A program made the position numbers and the translations under genes. The notes beneath the pieces are model-generated. The model worked only from the letters and a program-made list of their open reading frames with translations. It searched no databases and was not told where the DNA came from. Positions 24,814-35,230 of a DNA stretch of 56,517 bases are shown one piece after another. The first letter of the stretch is position 1. Each line of letters starts with the position of its first letter. Source of the DNA: Klebsiella pneumoniae (GTDB taxonomy: Bacteria > Pseudomonadota > Gammaproteobacteria > Pseudomonadales > Pseudohongiellaceae); the NCBI GenBank assembly GCA_945877175.1, contig CAMCRC010000008.1, positions 1 through 56,517 of the forward strand, read 5' to 3'.

Positions 24814-25032
24814 AGAGTCGGGTCTCGCTCAAGGCGACTGCAAGCCGCCATGCAGGGTTATTGGGCGGCAAGAATACCGCAGCAACTGCAGGAAGGAAAT
24901 TCGCCCACTGAATCAGGCCAAGTACGTGATTTTCTCAGTAGTTTCCGCCCTGAAGCCACGACCTCCGAGCTGGATTTCGCGGGGCAGTTGTTTTATCCTG
25001 CCGCTCCACTTCTCCTGTGCAGACCTGGGACT

Positions 25033-27807
25033 ATGAAACAAAGCGCTATGAAGGCCAACACCGCTACTTCCAAGACCAAAACAAGCAGCAGTACGACATC
25101 AGCCAAATCACACACCTATGTCTACAACTTCGGCAAGCAGACAGACGGCAACGCCAGCATGCGCGAGTTGCTTGGCGGCAAAGGTGCGAACCTTGCGGAA
25201 ATGGCAGCCATCGGCCTGCCTGTGCCTCCCGGATTCACCATCAGCACAGAAGTCTGCACGTATTTCTACGCCCACGAACGCAGCTATCCGCGCGCGCTGT
25301 CCGGCGATGTGAAAACAGCGATCGCCCTCATCGAATCACAGATGAAGAAAGTGTTCGGCGGCAAGGACAACCCCTTGCTGGTATCCGTACGCTCCGGTGC
25401 CAGGGACTCCATGCCCGGCATGATGGATACCATTCTCAACCTGGGCCTGAACGATATCACCGTCGAGGGTCTTGCCAGCATTTCTGACAATCCGCGTTTT
25501 GCGTGGGACTGCTACCGTCGCTTCATCCAGATGTACGGGGATGTGGTAATGGGCGTACAGGCTGCCGACGAAGAGTCACACGACCCGTTCCACGAACTGC
25601 TGGATGCCTTGAAGAAATCCCTGGGCAAGCCACAGGACAGCGATCTGAATGCCGGCGACCTGCAGGTACTGGTCGGCCAGTACAAGGAGCTGATTCGCAA
25701 GCGCACAGGCAAAGCCTTCCCCCAGGATGCTTACGAACAGCTGTGGGGCGCTGTCGGCGCCGTGTTCGGCTCCTGGAAGAATGAGCGTGCGATTCTGTAC
25801 CGCCAGCAATATGGCATCCCCGCAGAATGGGGCACAGCCGTGAACGTGCAGGCCATGGTGTTCGGCAATGCCGGGGATGACAGCGCCACAGGCGTCGCGT
25901 TTACCCGCGACCCTGCCAACGGCGAAAAGGCCTTTTATGGCGAGTACCTGGTCAATGCCCAGGGCGAAGACGTCGTAGCCGGCGTGCGCACGCCAAAACC
26001 AATCGCCGCCATGGAAAAGGAGTTGCCCGAAAGTTTCGCAGCACTGGAAAAAGTGCGCACCAAGCTCGAGAAGCATTTCAAGGACATGCAGGACTTCGAA
26101 TTCACCATCGAAAAGGGCCGTCTGTTCATGCTGCAGACGCGTAACGGCAAACGCACTGGCCTCGCCGCCATTCGCATCGCCGTTGAGATGGTGAAAGAGA
26201 AATTGATGGATCAGCGCACCGCGCTGCTGAAGATCCCGGCCGAGTCCGTCGACTCGCTGCTGGTACCGATCTTCGATACCAAATCCCAGAAAGAAGCCCA
26301 GATGATCGGCAAAGGTCTCCCTGCTGGTCCGGGTGCAGCTACTGGCCGCATCGCCTTCACGGCTGCTGCTGCCGAGATCGAGTCGCGCAAAGGCAATAAA
26401 GTCGTATTGTGCCGTACCGAAACATCCCCTGATGACCTCAAGGGCATGCTGTACTCTCAGGGCATTCTTACCACGCGTGGCGGGGTGTCTTCCCATGCCG
26501 CGCTGGTTGCCCGTCAGCTTGGCAAAGTCTGCGTCTGCGGCGCCGGCGAAGTCACGATCAACTATGAACGACGCACTCTGAGTGCTGGCGGTGTGGTACT
26601 GCAGGAAGGCGACTACATCTCCATCAATGGCACCACTGGCGCCATCTACAAAGGCCTGATCGAGAGCGCGGACTCGGAAGTGAAGCGCGTACTGGAGGGC
26701 GCCATGAAGCCGGAGAAGAGCTATACCTTCGAGCTCTTTCAGACTGTCATGGAATGGTCAGACAAGTATCGACGCATGCGCATCCGTACCAATGCCGACA
26801 CACCGGCCATGGCAGAAACCGCAGTGGCCTACGGCGCCGAAGGCATCGGCCTGTGCCGCACAGAGCACATGTTCTTTGAAGGCGACCGTATCGACTACAT
26901 GCGCCAGATGATTCTGGCCGTGGATCAGGTTCAGCGTCGCGAAGCTCTCAAGAAGCTTTTGCCATTTCAACGCAAGGACTTCGTAGGTTTGTTCAAAGCC
27001 ATGGCGGGCCGGCCAGTGACAATTCGCCTCCTTGACCCTCCTCTGCACGAATTCCTGCCCCAGGACGATGCCGTGCGTCGCCAACTGGCGGACAAACTTG
27101 GCCTGCCACTGGAGTTCGTGATCGAGCGCATCAAAGCACTCCACGAAGAAAACCCGATGCTCGGTTGTCGTGGTTGCCGACTGGGCATTCTGTATCCGGA
27201 GATTACCGAGATGCAGGTGCGCGCCGTTTTCGAAGCTGCCGCAGCAGTGATGACTGCCAAAAACCCTGTACCAGTAAATCCCGAAATCATGATTCCACTG
27301 GTGGGCTTCAAGCAGGAACTGGCCGATCAGCTGGCCATCGTGCATCGCGTCGCGAAAGAAGTCATGGCGAAGAATGGCATCCAGATCGACTACCTGGTTG
27401 GCACCATGATTGAAGTGCCACGTGCCGCCATCACGGCCGAAGAGATCGCCGAACAGGCGCAATTCTTCAGCTTCGGCACCAACGACCTCACACAGACAAC
27501 TCTGGGACTGAGTCGCGATGACATGGGTCTGTTCTATGACGAGTACCAGCGCAAGGAGATCTACAACAAGAACCCCTTCGCCAGCCTCGATCAGACTGGC
27601 GTGGGCAAGCTGATGCAGTTTGCGGTGGAGAATGGCCGCAAGTCGCGTCCTGACCTCAAGCTCGGTATCTGTGGCGAGCACGCCGGCGACCCGGACTCAA
27701 TCGAGTTCTGTCACCGCCTTGGCCTGCACTATGTCAGCTGCTCACCACCCCGCGTTCCAATCGCTCGTCTGGCTGCCGCTCAGGCTGCGCTGCGCGAGAA
27801 GAAGTAA
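25033..27807 (+). CDS. ppdK: Pyruvate, phosphate dikinase
   Basis: 924 residues from the ATG at 25033 (weak GGGAC upstream; the ATG at 25048 is an alternative). A Ser/Thr/Lys-rich tail of about 27 residues precedes [20 protein letters not shown], where the ATP-binding domain begins. The phosphohistidine domain shows [18 protein letters not shown] with the catalytic His. The C-terminal PEP/pyruvate barrel has [33 protein letters not shown] and [16 protein letters not shown] with the catalytic Cys-containing end. It interconverts pyruvate + ATP + Pi and PEP + AMP + PPi, in the cytosol. A strong terminator follows directly. Confidence 0.95.
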   Translation: MKQSAMKANTATSKTKTSSSTTSAKSHTYVYNFGKQTDGNASMRELLGGKGANLAEMAAIGLPVPPGFTISTEVCTYFYAHERSYPRALSGDVKTAIALIESQMKKVFGGKDNPLLVSVRSGARDSMPGMMDTILNLGLNDITVEGLASISDNPRFAWDCYRRFIQMYGDVVMGVQAADEESHDPFHELLDALKKSLGKPQDSDLNAGDLQVLVGQYKELIRKRTGKAFPQDAYEQLWGAVGAVFGSWKNERAILYRQQYGIPAEWGTAVNVQAMVFGNAGDDSATGVAFTRDPANGEKAFYGEYLVNAQGEDVVAGVRTPKPIAAMEKELPESFAALEKVRTKLEKHFKDMQDFEFTIEKGRLFMLQTRNGKRTGLAAIRIAVEMVKEKLMDQRTALLKIPAESVDSLLVPIFDTKSQKEAQMIGKGLPAGPGAATGRIAFTAAAAEIESRKGNKVVLCRTETSPDDLKGMLYSQGILTTRGGVSSHAALVARQLGKVCVCGAGEVTINYERRTLSAGGVVLQEGDYISINGTTGAIYKGLIESADSEVKRVLEGAMKPEKSYTFELFQTVMEWSDKYRRMRIRTNADTPAMAETAVAYGAEGIGLCRTEHMFFEGDRIDYMRQMILAVDQVQRREALKKLLPFQRKDFVGLFKAMAGRPVTIRLLDPPLHEFLPQDDAVRRQLADKLGLPLEFVIERIKALHEENPMLGCRGCRLGILYPEITEMQVRAVFEAAAAVMTAKNPVPVNPEIMIPLVGFKQELADQLAIVHRVAKEVMAKNGIQIDYLVGTMIEVPRAAITAEEIAEQAQFFSFGTNDLTQTTLGLSRDDMGLFYDEYQRKEIYNKNPFASLDQTGVGKLMQFAVENGRKSRPDLKLGICGEHAGDPDSIEFCHRLGLHYVSCSPPRVPIARLAAAQAALREKK

Positions 27808-27813
27808 ATGGAC

Positions 27814-27857
27814 AAAAAAGGCCCCGGACACTTCAATCCAGTGTCCGGGGCCTTTTT
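27814..27857. terminator. Bidirectional terminator between ppdK and the GMC gene
   Basis: A perfect 16-bp hairpin (AGGCCCCGGACAC / GTGTCCGGGGCCT) with A's before and T's after it, so it works for both convergent genes. Confidence 0.95.
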
Positions 27858-27862
27858 GCATT

Positions 27863-29569
27863 CTAGCCCGCAATACTCTCCCAGTTCGCCACCAGGTGTT
27901 CGGCGGTGCGCCAGGCCAGCGCCTGTGCAGTGAGCGTGGGATTCCTCGACCCGCTGGTGCCCATCACCGAAGCCCCGAGAATGCCCAGATTCGGGGCCTC
28001 ATGGGCAAATCCGAAGCGATCGGTCACGTTGGTGGCAGGGTCATCACCCATGCGCGTTCCACCGTAAGCGTGGGTCGAAGTGCCCATCGCTGAACCCAGG
28101 GGCGCGCGAATGATCTGCACAGCGCCTGCAGCACGGTACCACTCTTCCATCCGGTCCTGTGTGAACGCTGCGATCCGCAGTTCATTCTGGCGATACTCGG
28201 CCGTGATCCGGATGACTGGCAGGCCCAGTCGGTCCTTGACGAGCGGGTCCAGGTCCAGATAGTTGCCACGATACGGCAGCGTCGTCTTCTGGATGTAGGA
28301 CGCATTGGTCCTGTCAGCATTCTCACTGATGAAGGCCTTCCACTTTGCCCCCCAGTTCGGTACCAGGTCAAAGGTGGACATCTTCGCCGCTGAAATGGGT
28401 TTGCGATCTGTGTGGGCCCAGAGATTTCCGCCACCAATGAAATCCAGATCTCCATGGTCGAAATTGTCATCCGCCCATTCGTCGATGGCGACGCCCTGCG
28501 CTGGCAATCCGTACCAGTTGTTCAGGTTTCTGGGGAACAGGGCGATGACCGGTGCTCCCTGATGATGGCTGAGGTAATGCTGTCCCACCTGACCGCTGTT
28601 GTTGGCAAGACCCTCTGGAAACTCCTTGGATCTGGAAAGCAGAAGCAGGCGCGAGTTCTCGTAGGTGTGACTGGCAAGCAGTACTGCATCGGCAGGCTGG
28701 AACATCACCTGATTGCCGCTTAGATACTCCACTCCAGTTACCCGCCCGTCGGCGTTGTTGACGATCCGGAGCACCCGCGCATGCGTGACCACTTTCAGAC
28801 GCCCGGACTTCAGGGCTTCCGGAATGGTCGTTACCGCCGTTGAACTCTTGGCAGCCACATGGCAGCCGCCTCTGTCGCAGAAACCATGGTAGAAGCAGCC
28901 GGGTCTGTCACCGTAGACTTCGGAATTGATTGCCGCCGGCCCCTGGAAGGGATGCCAGCCCAGCGTGCGGGCCGCTTCACCCATCATGTCGGTGAATCCG
29001 GAACTTCGCAGGCCTGGCATGGGATAGGAGCGCGACCGCGGCCCCTCAAACTGATTGCCACCGGCATGCAGAGTGCCCTGTATGTTGCCCGCGTTGCCTG
29101 ACACACCAAGGGCATATTCCACCCGATCATAGAAGGGCTCGAGATCCTCGTAAGAGAACGGCCAGTCTTCGACTGTGGAATCTTCCGGAATGCGATTCGC
29201 GCCATAGCGTCGCGTGGTTTCACTGACCGTCTTGAAGTCCCAGGGATTGAGTCTCCAGCTCTGCGCCCAATAATGCAGCGATGTGCCGCCGACACCGTTC
29301 ATCATCGGATGGCCGCCGCCCTGCACCGCCTCGAAGTTGATGTTGGCGCGTGTTGTGGGAATTTCATTCTTGGCCTTGGGCACTGCCTGTGGCCAGTCCC
29401 GGATGTTGTTGCGAATCTCGTCCGGGGCGAAGTCGCGGGTGCCCATCCAGCCACCCGCCTCCAGTCCGATGACATTCAGTCCGGCATTGACGAGCGGGAG
29501 CACTGCCACTCCGCCTACCGCTCCCAGGCCGATTACTACAACGTCTGTCCTTGGCATTTCAGTGGCCAT
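27863..29569 (-). CDS. GMC-family flavin dehydrogenase, large subunit
   Basis: 568 residues from the ATG at 29569, preceded by GGAGGTGCCAACC. The FAD dinucleotide fold VVVIGLGAVGGVAVLPLVNA is at the N-terminus. The C-terminal GMC domain has HAYGGTRMGDDPATNVTD and ASVMGTSGSRNPTLTAQALA, the usual His/Asn active-site region. There is no signal peptide; in the gluconate/sorbitol dehydrogenase group the large subunit rides out with the Tat-exported small subunit, here encoded just upstream with an 11-nt overlap. The third, multihaem cytochrome subunit of that group is absent from the window. Substrate (gluconate, polyol, alcohol) unknown. Confidence 0.85.
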   Translation of the reverse strand: MATEMPRTDVVVIGLGAVGGVAVLPLVNAGLNVIGLEAGGWMGTRDFAPDEIRNNIRDWPQAVPKAKNEIPTTRANINFEAVQGGGHPMMNGVGGTSLHYWAQSWRLNPWDFKTVSETTRRYGANRIPEDSTVEDWPFSYEDLEPFYDRVEYALGVSGNAGNIQGTLHAGGNQFEGPRSRSYPMPGLRSSGFTDMMGEAARTLGWHPFQGPAAINSEVYGDRPGCFYHGFCDRGGCHVAAKSSTAVTTIPEALKSGRLKVVTHARVLRIVNNADGRVTGVEYLSGNQVMFQPADAVLLASHTYENSRLLLLSRSKEFPEGLANNSGQVGQHYLSHHQGAPVIALFPRNLNNWYGLPAQGVAIDEWADDNFDHGDLDFIGGGNLWAHTDRKPISAAKMSTFDLVPNWGAKWKAFISENADRTNASYIQKTTLPYRGNYLDLDPLVKDRLGLPVIRITAEYRQNELRIAAFTQDRMEEWYRAAGAVQIIRAPLGSAMGTSTHAYGGTRMGDDPATNVTDRFGFAHEAPNLGILGASVMGTSGSRNPTLTAQALAWRTAEHLVANWESIAG

Positions 29570-30296
29570 GGTTGGCACCTCCAGACTGAACGCCTGCGAC
29601 CGGATCCTTGGTATAAGCAGGCATGTCATAGGCCGACTGGCGGCTGGGTGCCAGGGCACTGCCCTGACTTACATCGTCTGCGCTCGACGCGATCCTCACC
29701 CCGGGATAGCCAAGCAGCGCCCACCCAACGAAGTCGCGATTGCCACCGTAATAAGGGTCGCTGAACGTCCCTTCGATGGTGTGCGTACGAACGGTATTGA
29801 AGAAGCCGGCATTCAGCATCGGGTAGGCGGCGATGGCGTTCTGGGTCATGGCCTCGATGATGGCGTCCTGTTCACTGGCGGACAGAAAACTGAAGGCAAC
29901 GCCTCCCCGCTCCATGGCAAGACTGTCCAGTGCCGCAAGCCCGACTGCATATTGATCCCGTGAGACGGCCATGGCGCCTGTCAATCCGCGGTCTATGAAG
30001 TGAACGGCCCGGGCTTCACGGGCTCCGGGCGTGCCGTCATCGCTGGGTATGATGCGTGACGCAAAGGCGTCCAATGCGGCGCTCTCAGCAGAAGTCAGCG
30101 TCTCGAAGGCTTCAGCAACCGGAATGCGAGAGGGCGCTGCCTGCAGGGACGGCGTCTGCGCCATGGCGGCTCCACTGCCTGCAGCAATGAGCGCTGCGCC
30201 TGTCAGTCCGGCGCCCTTGAGCAGGTCTCTGCGGGAGAGCCCGCCCCCTTCCTGAGATTGGTTCTGTGCAATGCAATTCTTCTTGTTGTTGTCCAT
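29559..30296 (-). CDS. Gluconate 2-dehydrogenase subunit 3-like protein, Tat-exported
   Basis: 245 residues. A twin-arginine signal S21-R22-R23-D-L-L-K followed by the hydrophobic GAGLTGAALIAAGSGAAMAQ. The body, with LTSAESAALDAFASRIIPSD, fits the gluconate 2-dehydrogenase subunit 3 family, small partners of GMC flavoproteins. Start ATG at 30296 behind GAGGATCAA. Overlap of 11 nt with the GMC gene implies translational coupling and a stable two-subunit complex in the periplasm. Confidence 0.85.
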   Translation of the reverse strand: MDNNKKNCIAQNQSQEGGGLSRRDLLKGAGLTGAALIAAGSGAAMAQTPSLQAAPSRIPVAEAFETLTSAESAALDAFASRIIPSDDGTPGAREARAVHFIDRGLTGAMAVSRDQYAVGLAALDSLAMERGGVAFSFLSASEQDAIIEAMTQNAIAAYPMLNAGFFNTVRTHTIEGTFSDPYYGGNRDFVGWALLGYPGVRIASSADDVSQGSALAPSRQSAYDMPAYTKDPVAGVQSGGANHGH

Positions 30297-30465
30297 TTGA
30301 TCCTCGCGATTTCAGTGTCGCGATGTGCTGCCACCCGGCAGACATCCTGGTGCTACCTTACCAGCAATCACGAAAAAGGAAACGCCCGAATAGCGTGAGG
30401 ACTGGAGGTGACCGATTGAAACAGCGATACTAAGCGCCGGCCAGTTTTATAAAGGAGATATAAAA

Positions 30466-31038
30466 ATGAGAAAATTGCGCTCTGCGTTCTGCATCCTCAC
30501 AAGTCTTGCTCTGCTGCTGCTCAGTCGCGCGCCCGCTCTGGCCGCCGACGCTCCTGAGACAATACTCATCAGCAGCAAGGCTTTCGCCCACAATGAAGAC
30601 ATGCCGCTGCGCTACTCAGCCTATGGCGAGAACGTGTCTCCGGACTTGTCGTGGCGCAATCTGCCAGAGGGCACTCGTCAGCTGGCACTGATTCTGGATG
30701 ATCCTGTGTTCGGAATGCCCGCCTTCGTGCACTGGGTGGCCTACAACATTCCTGTCAGCGCCAGTGGCCTGCCGGAAGGACTTTCTCCAGATGCCATCGT
30801 GGCCTACCCGGGACTGGAGGGCATGATCAATGGCGCCAACGGCACGCGACGCACAGGCTATTTCGGCCCCCGTCCTCCTGCTGACGGCAAGGTGCATACC
30901 TACAACTTTCGCCTCTATGCACTGGACTATGAGCTGAATCTGCCCGACGGCTACAACAAGCAGAATCTGCTGCAGGCTATGGAAGGTCACATACTCGCTA
31001 CAGGTTTGCTGACCGGTAATTATCAGTTCACCGAGTAA
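30466..31038 (+). CDS. Secreted YbhB/YbcL-type PEBP family protein
   Basis: 190 residues from the ATG at 30466, behind a very strong AAAGGAGATATAAAA site. Signal peptide TSLALLLLSRAPALAA. The phosphatidylethanolamine-binding fold is shown by the D-D-P motif (LDDPVFGMPAFVHWVAYNIP), the ligand-site GYFGPRPPADGKVHTYNFRL and the length. Bacterial members are of uncertain function. Faces away from the GMC operon with a 169-nt shared upstream region. Confidence 0.88.
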   Translation: MRKLRSAFCILTSLALLLLSRAPALAADAPETILISSKAFAHNEDMPLRYSAYGENVSPDLSWRNLPEGTRQLALILDDPVFGMPAFVHWVAYNIPVSASGLPEGLSPDAIVAYPGLEGMINGANGTRRTGYFGPRPPADGKVHTYNFRLYALDYELNLPDGYNKQNLLQAMEGHILATGLLTGNYQFTE

Positions 31039-31160
31039 TGGCTAAAACGCCGCATGACGCTATACTTCCTGCGCTTCTGCTACACCGACTGCAAGTTAAC
31101 ATGCACGTGGCGGGTCCCTCTGTGGAACCCGCACTTTCAAGCCATTACGAGGAATTCGAC

Positions 31161-31754
31161 ATGCACAAGAAGACAGGATCAATTTTCAAAGCCATCACTG
31201 CAGCAACGCTGATGACTGGCGCGATGACTGCACAAGCGGCCTGGGAATTGGACGGCGCCGCCTCTTCGTTTTACTACGTCACCAGCAAGGCCGCTGCAGT
31301 ATCAGAGGTCAATTCGTTCACCGGTTTGAGTGGCGCAATCTCCGACAGCGGCGCAGCAAGCCTTGCGATCAGCCTGGCAAGCGTTGACACCGGAATCGAT
31401 ATTCGCAACGAACGCATGCGCGACATCGTGTTCCAGGTAGCACAGCACGCCGAAGCTACTGTGAGCGTTCCCGTGGATGCAGCGGCTCTGGACTCACTGA
31501 CTGTAGGCGAGAGCATGACTGGTACTTACACTGCCACCGTCAGTCTGCATGGCATCAATCTGGAATTGGTAGCAGATCTGAAGGTTGTAAAGCTGGCGGA
31601 TGACAGCATCCAGGTCAGCACGGTTCGTCCCTTGATTGTCGGCGCTACGGCATTCGGTCTTGAAGAGGAAGTGGAACAGTTGCGCGTCATCGCGAACCTC
31701 ACGTCAATCACCCCGAACATCGTTGTCAACTTCACCCTGGTCTACAACCAATAA
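31161..31754 (+). CDS. YceI-like periplasmic protein A
   Basis: 197 residues from the ATG at 31161 (GAGGAATTCGAC upstream). Signal peptide ITAATLMTGAMTAQA; the mature part begins AAWELDGAASSFYYVTSKAA and looks like a divergent YceI beta-barrel (RNERMRDIVFQV is the R-x-x-x-M/L-R-D-x-x-F element). YceI proteins bind isoprenoid chains of quinones or polyprenyl lipids. Convergent with YceI-like protein B, with one terminator between them. Confidence 0.75.
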   Translation: MHKKTGSIFKAITAATLMTGAMTAQAAWELDGAASSFYYVTSKAAAVSEVNSFTGLSGAISDSGAASLAISLASVDTGIDIRNERMRDIVFQVAQHAEATVSVPVDAAALDSLTVGESMTGTYTATVSLHGINLELVADLKVVKLADDSIQVSTVRPLIVGATAFGLEEEVEQLRVIANLTSITPNIVVNFTLVYNQ

Positions 31755-31755
31755 C

Positions 31756-31796
31756 GAAAAAGCCCCCGTGAATCCGCGATCCACGGGGGCTTTCTT
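31756..31796. terminator. Bidirectional terminator between YceI A and YceI B
   Basis: Perfect 10-bp stem AGCCCCCGTG / CACGGGGGCT flanked by A's on the left and TTTCTT on the right, between two convergent genes. Confidence 0.9.
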
Positions 31797-31829
31797 GTCA
31801 GTTCGAAGCGTCGACCGCCCCGTCAAATA

Positions 31830-32492
31830 TCAGTTAGCAGCAGTCTCAGCAGCCGCTCCGCCTTCCATGAACTCTACGTGAATCTCCAGTTCAATGTCGT
31901 CGCCGATGCCGAAATTGGTGAAACGATCCGCGCCGAAATCAGAACGCTTGAACTGCGCACTGGCTTCGAAGCCCAGCGTGTAGCTGCGCGTCAGGAAGTT
32001 GCGGCCGCCACCGTTGAAGGTCACGTTCAGCACTACCGGCGCGGTCACGCCGTGGAATGTCAGGTCGCCCTGAAACTGGAAGTTGTTTTCAGTCTGACCG
32101 ATGAAGGAGGTCGTTCTGAAAATCGCCTGCGGGAACTGACCAGCATCGAGCCAGCTCGGGCCCATCAGCTCTTCGCCGAACTCAGGCAGATTCACGTCCA
32201 GACTTTTCATGTCGACAATCACTTCCAGCTGGGAGTTCTGAATGTTCTCAGGATCGAAATCCAGGGACGCATCAAAATTCGTGAAGCGTCCAAGGAAGGT
32301 CGAAAAACCCAGGTGATTGATCTTGAACATGAGCGCAGCGTGAGATTTGTCCAGCACATACGCACCACCACGCAGCTCGCTGACTTCAGTGTTGAAGTCA
32401 GGCGTCAGCAGGCGCTCGCAGGACACCAGCGCTACAGAACACACCAGGCTCAGTGCAACCCATCGCAATTTTGAAACGAATTTACTTGTCAT
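31830..32492 (-). CDS. YceI-like lipoprotein B
   Basis: 220 residues. Signal peptide with a lipobox-like end (CSVALVSC, Cys at 25), suggesting a lipid-anchored periplasmic protein. YceI core features: YVLDKSHAALMFKINHLGFS, DMKSLDVN, then QFPQAIFRTTSF and GDLTFHGVTAPVVLNVTFNG. Last gene of the run quinoprotein 5 - YceI C - YceI B, 35 nt after the previous stop. The family binds isoprenoid quinones. Confidence 0.88.
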   Translation of the reverse strand: MTSKFVSKLRWVALSLVCSVALVSCERLLTPDFNTEVSELRGGAYVLDKSHAALMFKINHLGFSTFLGRFTNFDASLDFDPENIQNSQLEVIVDMKSLDVNLPEFGEELMGPSWLDAGQFPQAIFRTTSFIGQTENNFQFQGDLTFHGVTAPVVLNVTFNGGGRNFLTRSYTLGFEASAQFKRSDFGADRFTNFGIGDDIELEIHVEFMEGGAAAETAAN

Positions 32493-32527
32493 CGAATAGA
32501 CCTATGGACGATTGTCCCTGTTGATAG

Positions 32528-33100
32528 TTACTGACCGGCGTACACGTCGACTTGAATGGTCACGTCGTTCGGAATCGTCGATGTGTTAGCCCAGTAACCC
32601 TGACCAACACCAAATTCCAGTCGCTTGACGGTGACTTCACTGGTCAGATGGAAACGTGGCTGTCCGTCGTTCATCTCGATGTCGAGAGTGAACGGGAAGG
32701 CCAACGGATGCGTCTGATTACGGATGGTCAGGCTGCCTTCAGCGGTGAAGCTGTTGACAGACTGCAGACTGCACTTGGTAGCCTGGAAGCTGGCAGTGGG
32801 GAACTGATCGACGTCGAACATCTCGATGTCCATCAGATAGTCCTTCACTTCAGCACCATCAACGGCGATATCGGCAATCGGAATGGTGACTGAAAAGTTG
32901 CACCCACCCGGGTTGGTGAGATCGATGTCGAAACTTGCCTGCACATTCTTGAATTCGCCCTGATAAGGGGTCCCTTCATAGGACCACTTGAAAATGACGG
33001 TGGATTCCGCCGGATCAAGTTCGAATACGGCAGCCTGGGCTGACATTCCGCTGAGCAATACCAGCGGCGCAAGTGCCGCCTTTGTGAACAATTTACGCAT
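32528..33100 (-). CDS. YceI-like periplasmic protein C
   Basis: 190 residues from the ATG at 33100 (AGGAG about 12 nt upstream). Signal peptide APLVLLSGMSAQAA, then FELDPAESTVIFKWSYEG, DQFPTASFQATKC and GSLTIRNQTHPLAFPFTLDI, the order seen in YceI proteins. It begins 25 nt after the stop of quinoprotein 5, so they are co-transcribed. Confidence 0.88.
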   Translation of the reverse strand: MRKLFTKAALAPLVLLSGMSAQAAVFELDPAESTVIFKWSYEGTPYQGEFKNVQASFDIDLTNPGGCNFSVTIPIADIAVDGAEVKDYLMDIEMFDVDQFPTASFQATKCSLQSVNSFTAEGSLTIRNQTHPLAFPFTLDIEMNDGQPRFHLTSEVTVKRLEFGVGQGYWANTSTIPNDVTIQVDVYAGQ

Positions 33101-33125
33101 GATAGTGACTACTCCTGTTTTTTGA

Positions 33126-35057
33126 TTACGGCAGAGCATAAGCAAGCAATTCTGTCGGCTTGCCCGATCCGCTCACGAACATGGCCACATACTGCTTGCC
33201 GTCATGCTCGTAAGTGAAGGGTTGCCCAGTCTGTGTGTTGGGCAACTCAATTTTTACAATCATTTCACCAGTCGTTTTGTCGTGTACATACAGGCCCGGG
33301 CCGCCGCCTACGCCTTCACCGACAAACAACAACGTCTTGGTGACCAGCACGCCTGCGCGTGTCGGTACACCGGTTCGACCGAGGTCGATGCCAGCCAGTG
33401 CCGGATTGCTGGCAATGTTGGCAGGTGTATCAGCATTGGGGATCCACCACTTGTGGTCACCACTGTTCATGTCGATTGCAGTGACGCGGCCATAAGGGGG
33501 CTTGATGATCTCAAGGCCGCTTACACGCGGAACGCGTACGCCGAATGCCTGGCTGAACGCGAGGTCGGACTCAGGGTCCTTCTCGACAGACAGAACGGCC
33601 AATGCTGTTCTGGAAGGCACATAGAGGATGCCTGTTTCCGGATCCAGTGCGGAGCCTTCCCAGTTTGCGCCACCCGTGGCAGACGGCAGGCTCAACGTTC
33701 CGACTGTGCCATCAGCCGCAGTGGACACTGAGGGCGGGGCATAGACGTTGTCAAACATGCGGAAACGTTTGGTGGCTTCCACAGCAGCGGCACGCAGCTC
33801 TGGTGTCCAGTCAATCAGATCATCCTCGGTCACGCCCTGACGATCAAACGGCGCAGGCCTGGTCGGGAATGGCTGAGTCGGAGAGTACCACTCGCCTGGA
33901 ACATCGCCGATGGGAACGGGCTGCTCTTCAATTGGCCAGACTGGCTCTCCAGTCTCGCGGTCAAAAGTATACACCCATGACTGCTTGGTAACCTGCATGA
34001 CGACTTTGCGGCCATTGGGCAGATCGGCCAGAATTGCCGCAGAGGGGTTATCCCAGTCCCAGATGTCGTGGTGAATCAGCTGGTAGTGCCACTGACGTTC
34101 GCCAGTCGTGATGTCCAGCGCCACCAGGGCGTTTGCGAAAAGATTGTCTCCAGGACGGTCGCCGCCAAATCGGTCACCGGTGGCAGATTCAACCGGCAGG
34201 TAGACATGATTGAGCTCCGGGTCGCCTGACATTGGCGACCAGACACCGGCGTTGCCTGTGAAGTCCACCCCGTCGTCGAGCCAGGTTTCAAAGCCGACTT
34301 CGCCACGCTCGGGAATGGTCTTGAATGTCCACAGCAGTTCGCCTGTCTGCACATCATAGCCGCGCACATCGCCCTTCACGTTGATCATGGAGCGGGGACG
34401 CATGCCCACGCGGTGCGCAGGACCAACCACTGCCACACCATTCATGACAAAGGGGGGCATGGAGGAACCGATATCCACATCGTCGTAGCCGTCAGCATAG
34501 GCATTGCGCAGACCATCAAACAGGTCAACGATGCCGTTTTCACCAAATTCAGGGTCAGGGATACCCGTTGCTGCATCCAGGGACACCAGATGGAATCCTG
34601 GTGTAATGGTCAGGATGCGTGCCTTGTCGCCATCTCGCCAGAAAGCCACACCGCGGCCGGCTCCCTTGCGCGGGGCAGTATCAAAGCGCTCGCCTTCCTG
34701 CGGACGCCACATCCAGAGCATCTGGCCAGTCGCTGCATCAATCGCAATAACGTTACGCGTGTCGCCGGCAGTGGCATAAAGGACGCCTTCGACTTCCAAC
34801 GGGGTAGAGGTATTGTTGAATTCCGCTGAGGATCCGAATTTTTCTGTGGCAAAGCGCCACGCGATCTGCATCGAGCCAACGTTCTCGGCATTGATCTGGT
34901 CCAGGGGTGAATAGCGCTGGGCTGCCATGTTGCCGTTGTAGTCAGGCCAATCTCCGGCGGATACGTCAGTGCCGGACTGGCTCCACGCCGCCGGGGCACA
35001 CACCAGGATTCCGACACTCGCAATGAATGATGGAATCAAGCCCTTTCTTCTTGTCAT
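33126..35057 (-). CDS. Secreted PQQ-dependent dehydrogenase, paralogue 5 (divergent)
   Basis: 643 residues from the ATG at 35057, with GGGAGAG upstream; the frame continues 102 codons further without signal-like features. Signal peptide FIASVGILVCAPAAWSQ. Quinoprotein propeller, glucose-dehydrogenase-like, with HHDIWDWDNP: here the catalytic Asp (Asp334) is present, unlike in the four tandem paralogues. VTKQ follows. The Cys pair of the tandem group is missing and no haem c motif is seen. Clearly separated in sequence from the 5.2-14.3 kb group and lacking its promoter boxes. Two YceI genes follow in the same operon. Confidence 0.87.
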   Translation of the reverse strand: MTRRKGLIPSFIASVGILVCAPAAWSQSGTDVSAGDWPDYNGNMAAQRYSPLDQINAENVGSMQIAWRFATEKFGSSAEFNNTSTPLEVEGVLYATAGDTRNVIAIDAATGQMLWMWRPQEGERFDTAPRKGAGRGVAFWRDGDKARILTITPGFHLVSLDAATGIPDPEFGENGIVDLFDGLRNAYADGYDDVDIGSSMPPFVMNGVAVVGPAHRVGMRPRSMINVKGDVRGYDVQTGELLWTFKTIPERGEVGFETWLDDGVDFTGNAGVWSPMSGDPELNHVYLPVESATGDRFGGDRPGDNLFANALVALDITTGERQWHYQLIHHDIWDWDNPSAAILADLPNGRKVVMQVTKQSWVYTFDRETGEPVWPIEEQPVPIGDVPGEWYSPTQPFPTRPAPFDRQGVTEDDLIDWTPELRAAAVEATKRFRMFDNVYAPPSVSTAADGTVGTLSLPSATGGANWEGSALDPETGILYVPSRTALAVLSVEKDPESDLAFSQAFGVRVPRVSGLEIIKPPYGRVTAIDMNSGDHKWWIPNADTPANIASNPALAGIDLGRTGVPTRAGVLVTKTLLFVGEGVGGGPGLYVHDKTTGEMIVKIELPNTQTGQPFTYEHDGKQYVAMFVSGSGKPTELLAYALP

Positions 35058-35230
35058 CTTGAACTCTCCCAATATTACTTCTAGAAATCGTGGGCACTCT
35101 CCGATCGAGTAGACCGCTCTGACTGACCACTGATTCTGCACCGGAAACATAGCGAAAATGGTGCAAAAGTGGCCCGGAATCAGGCAGCCGGAAGAATAAG
35201 CAATCTGCCTGTTACAAGCAAGCCGGAACA

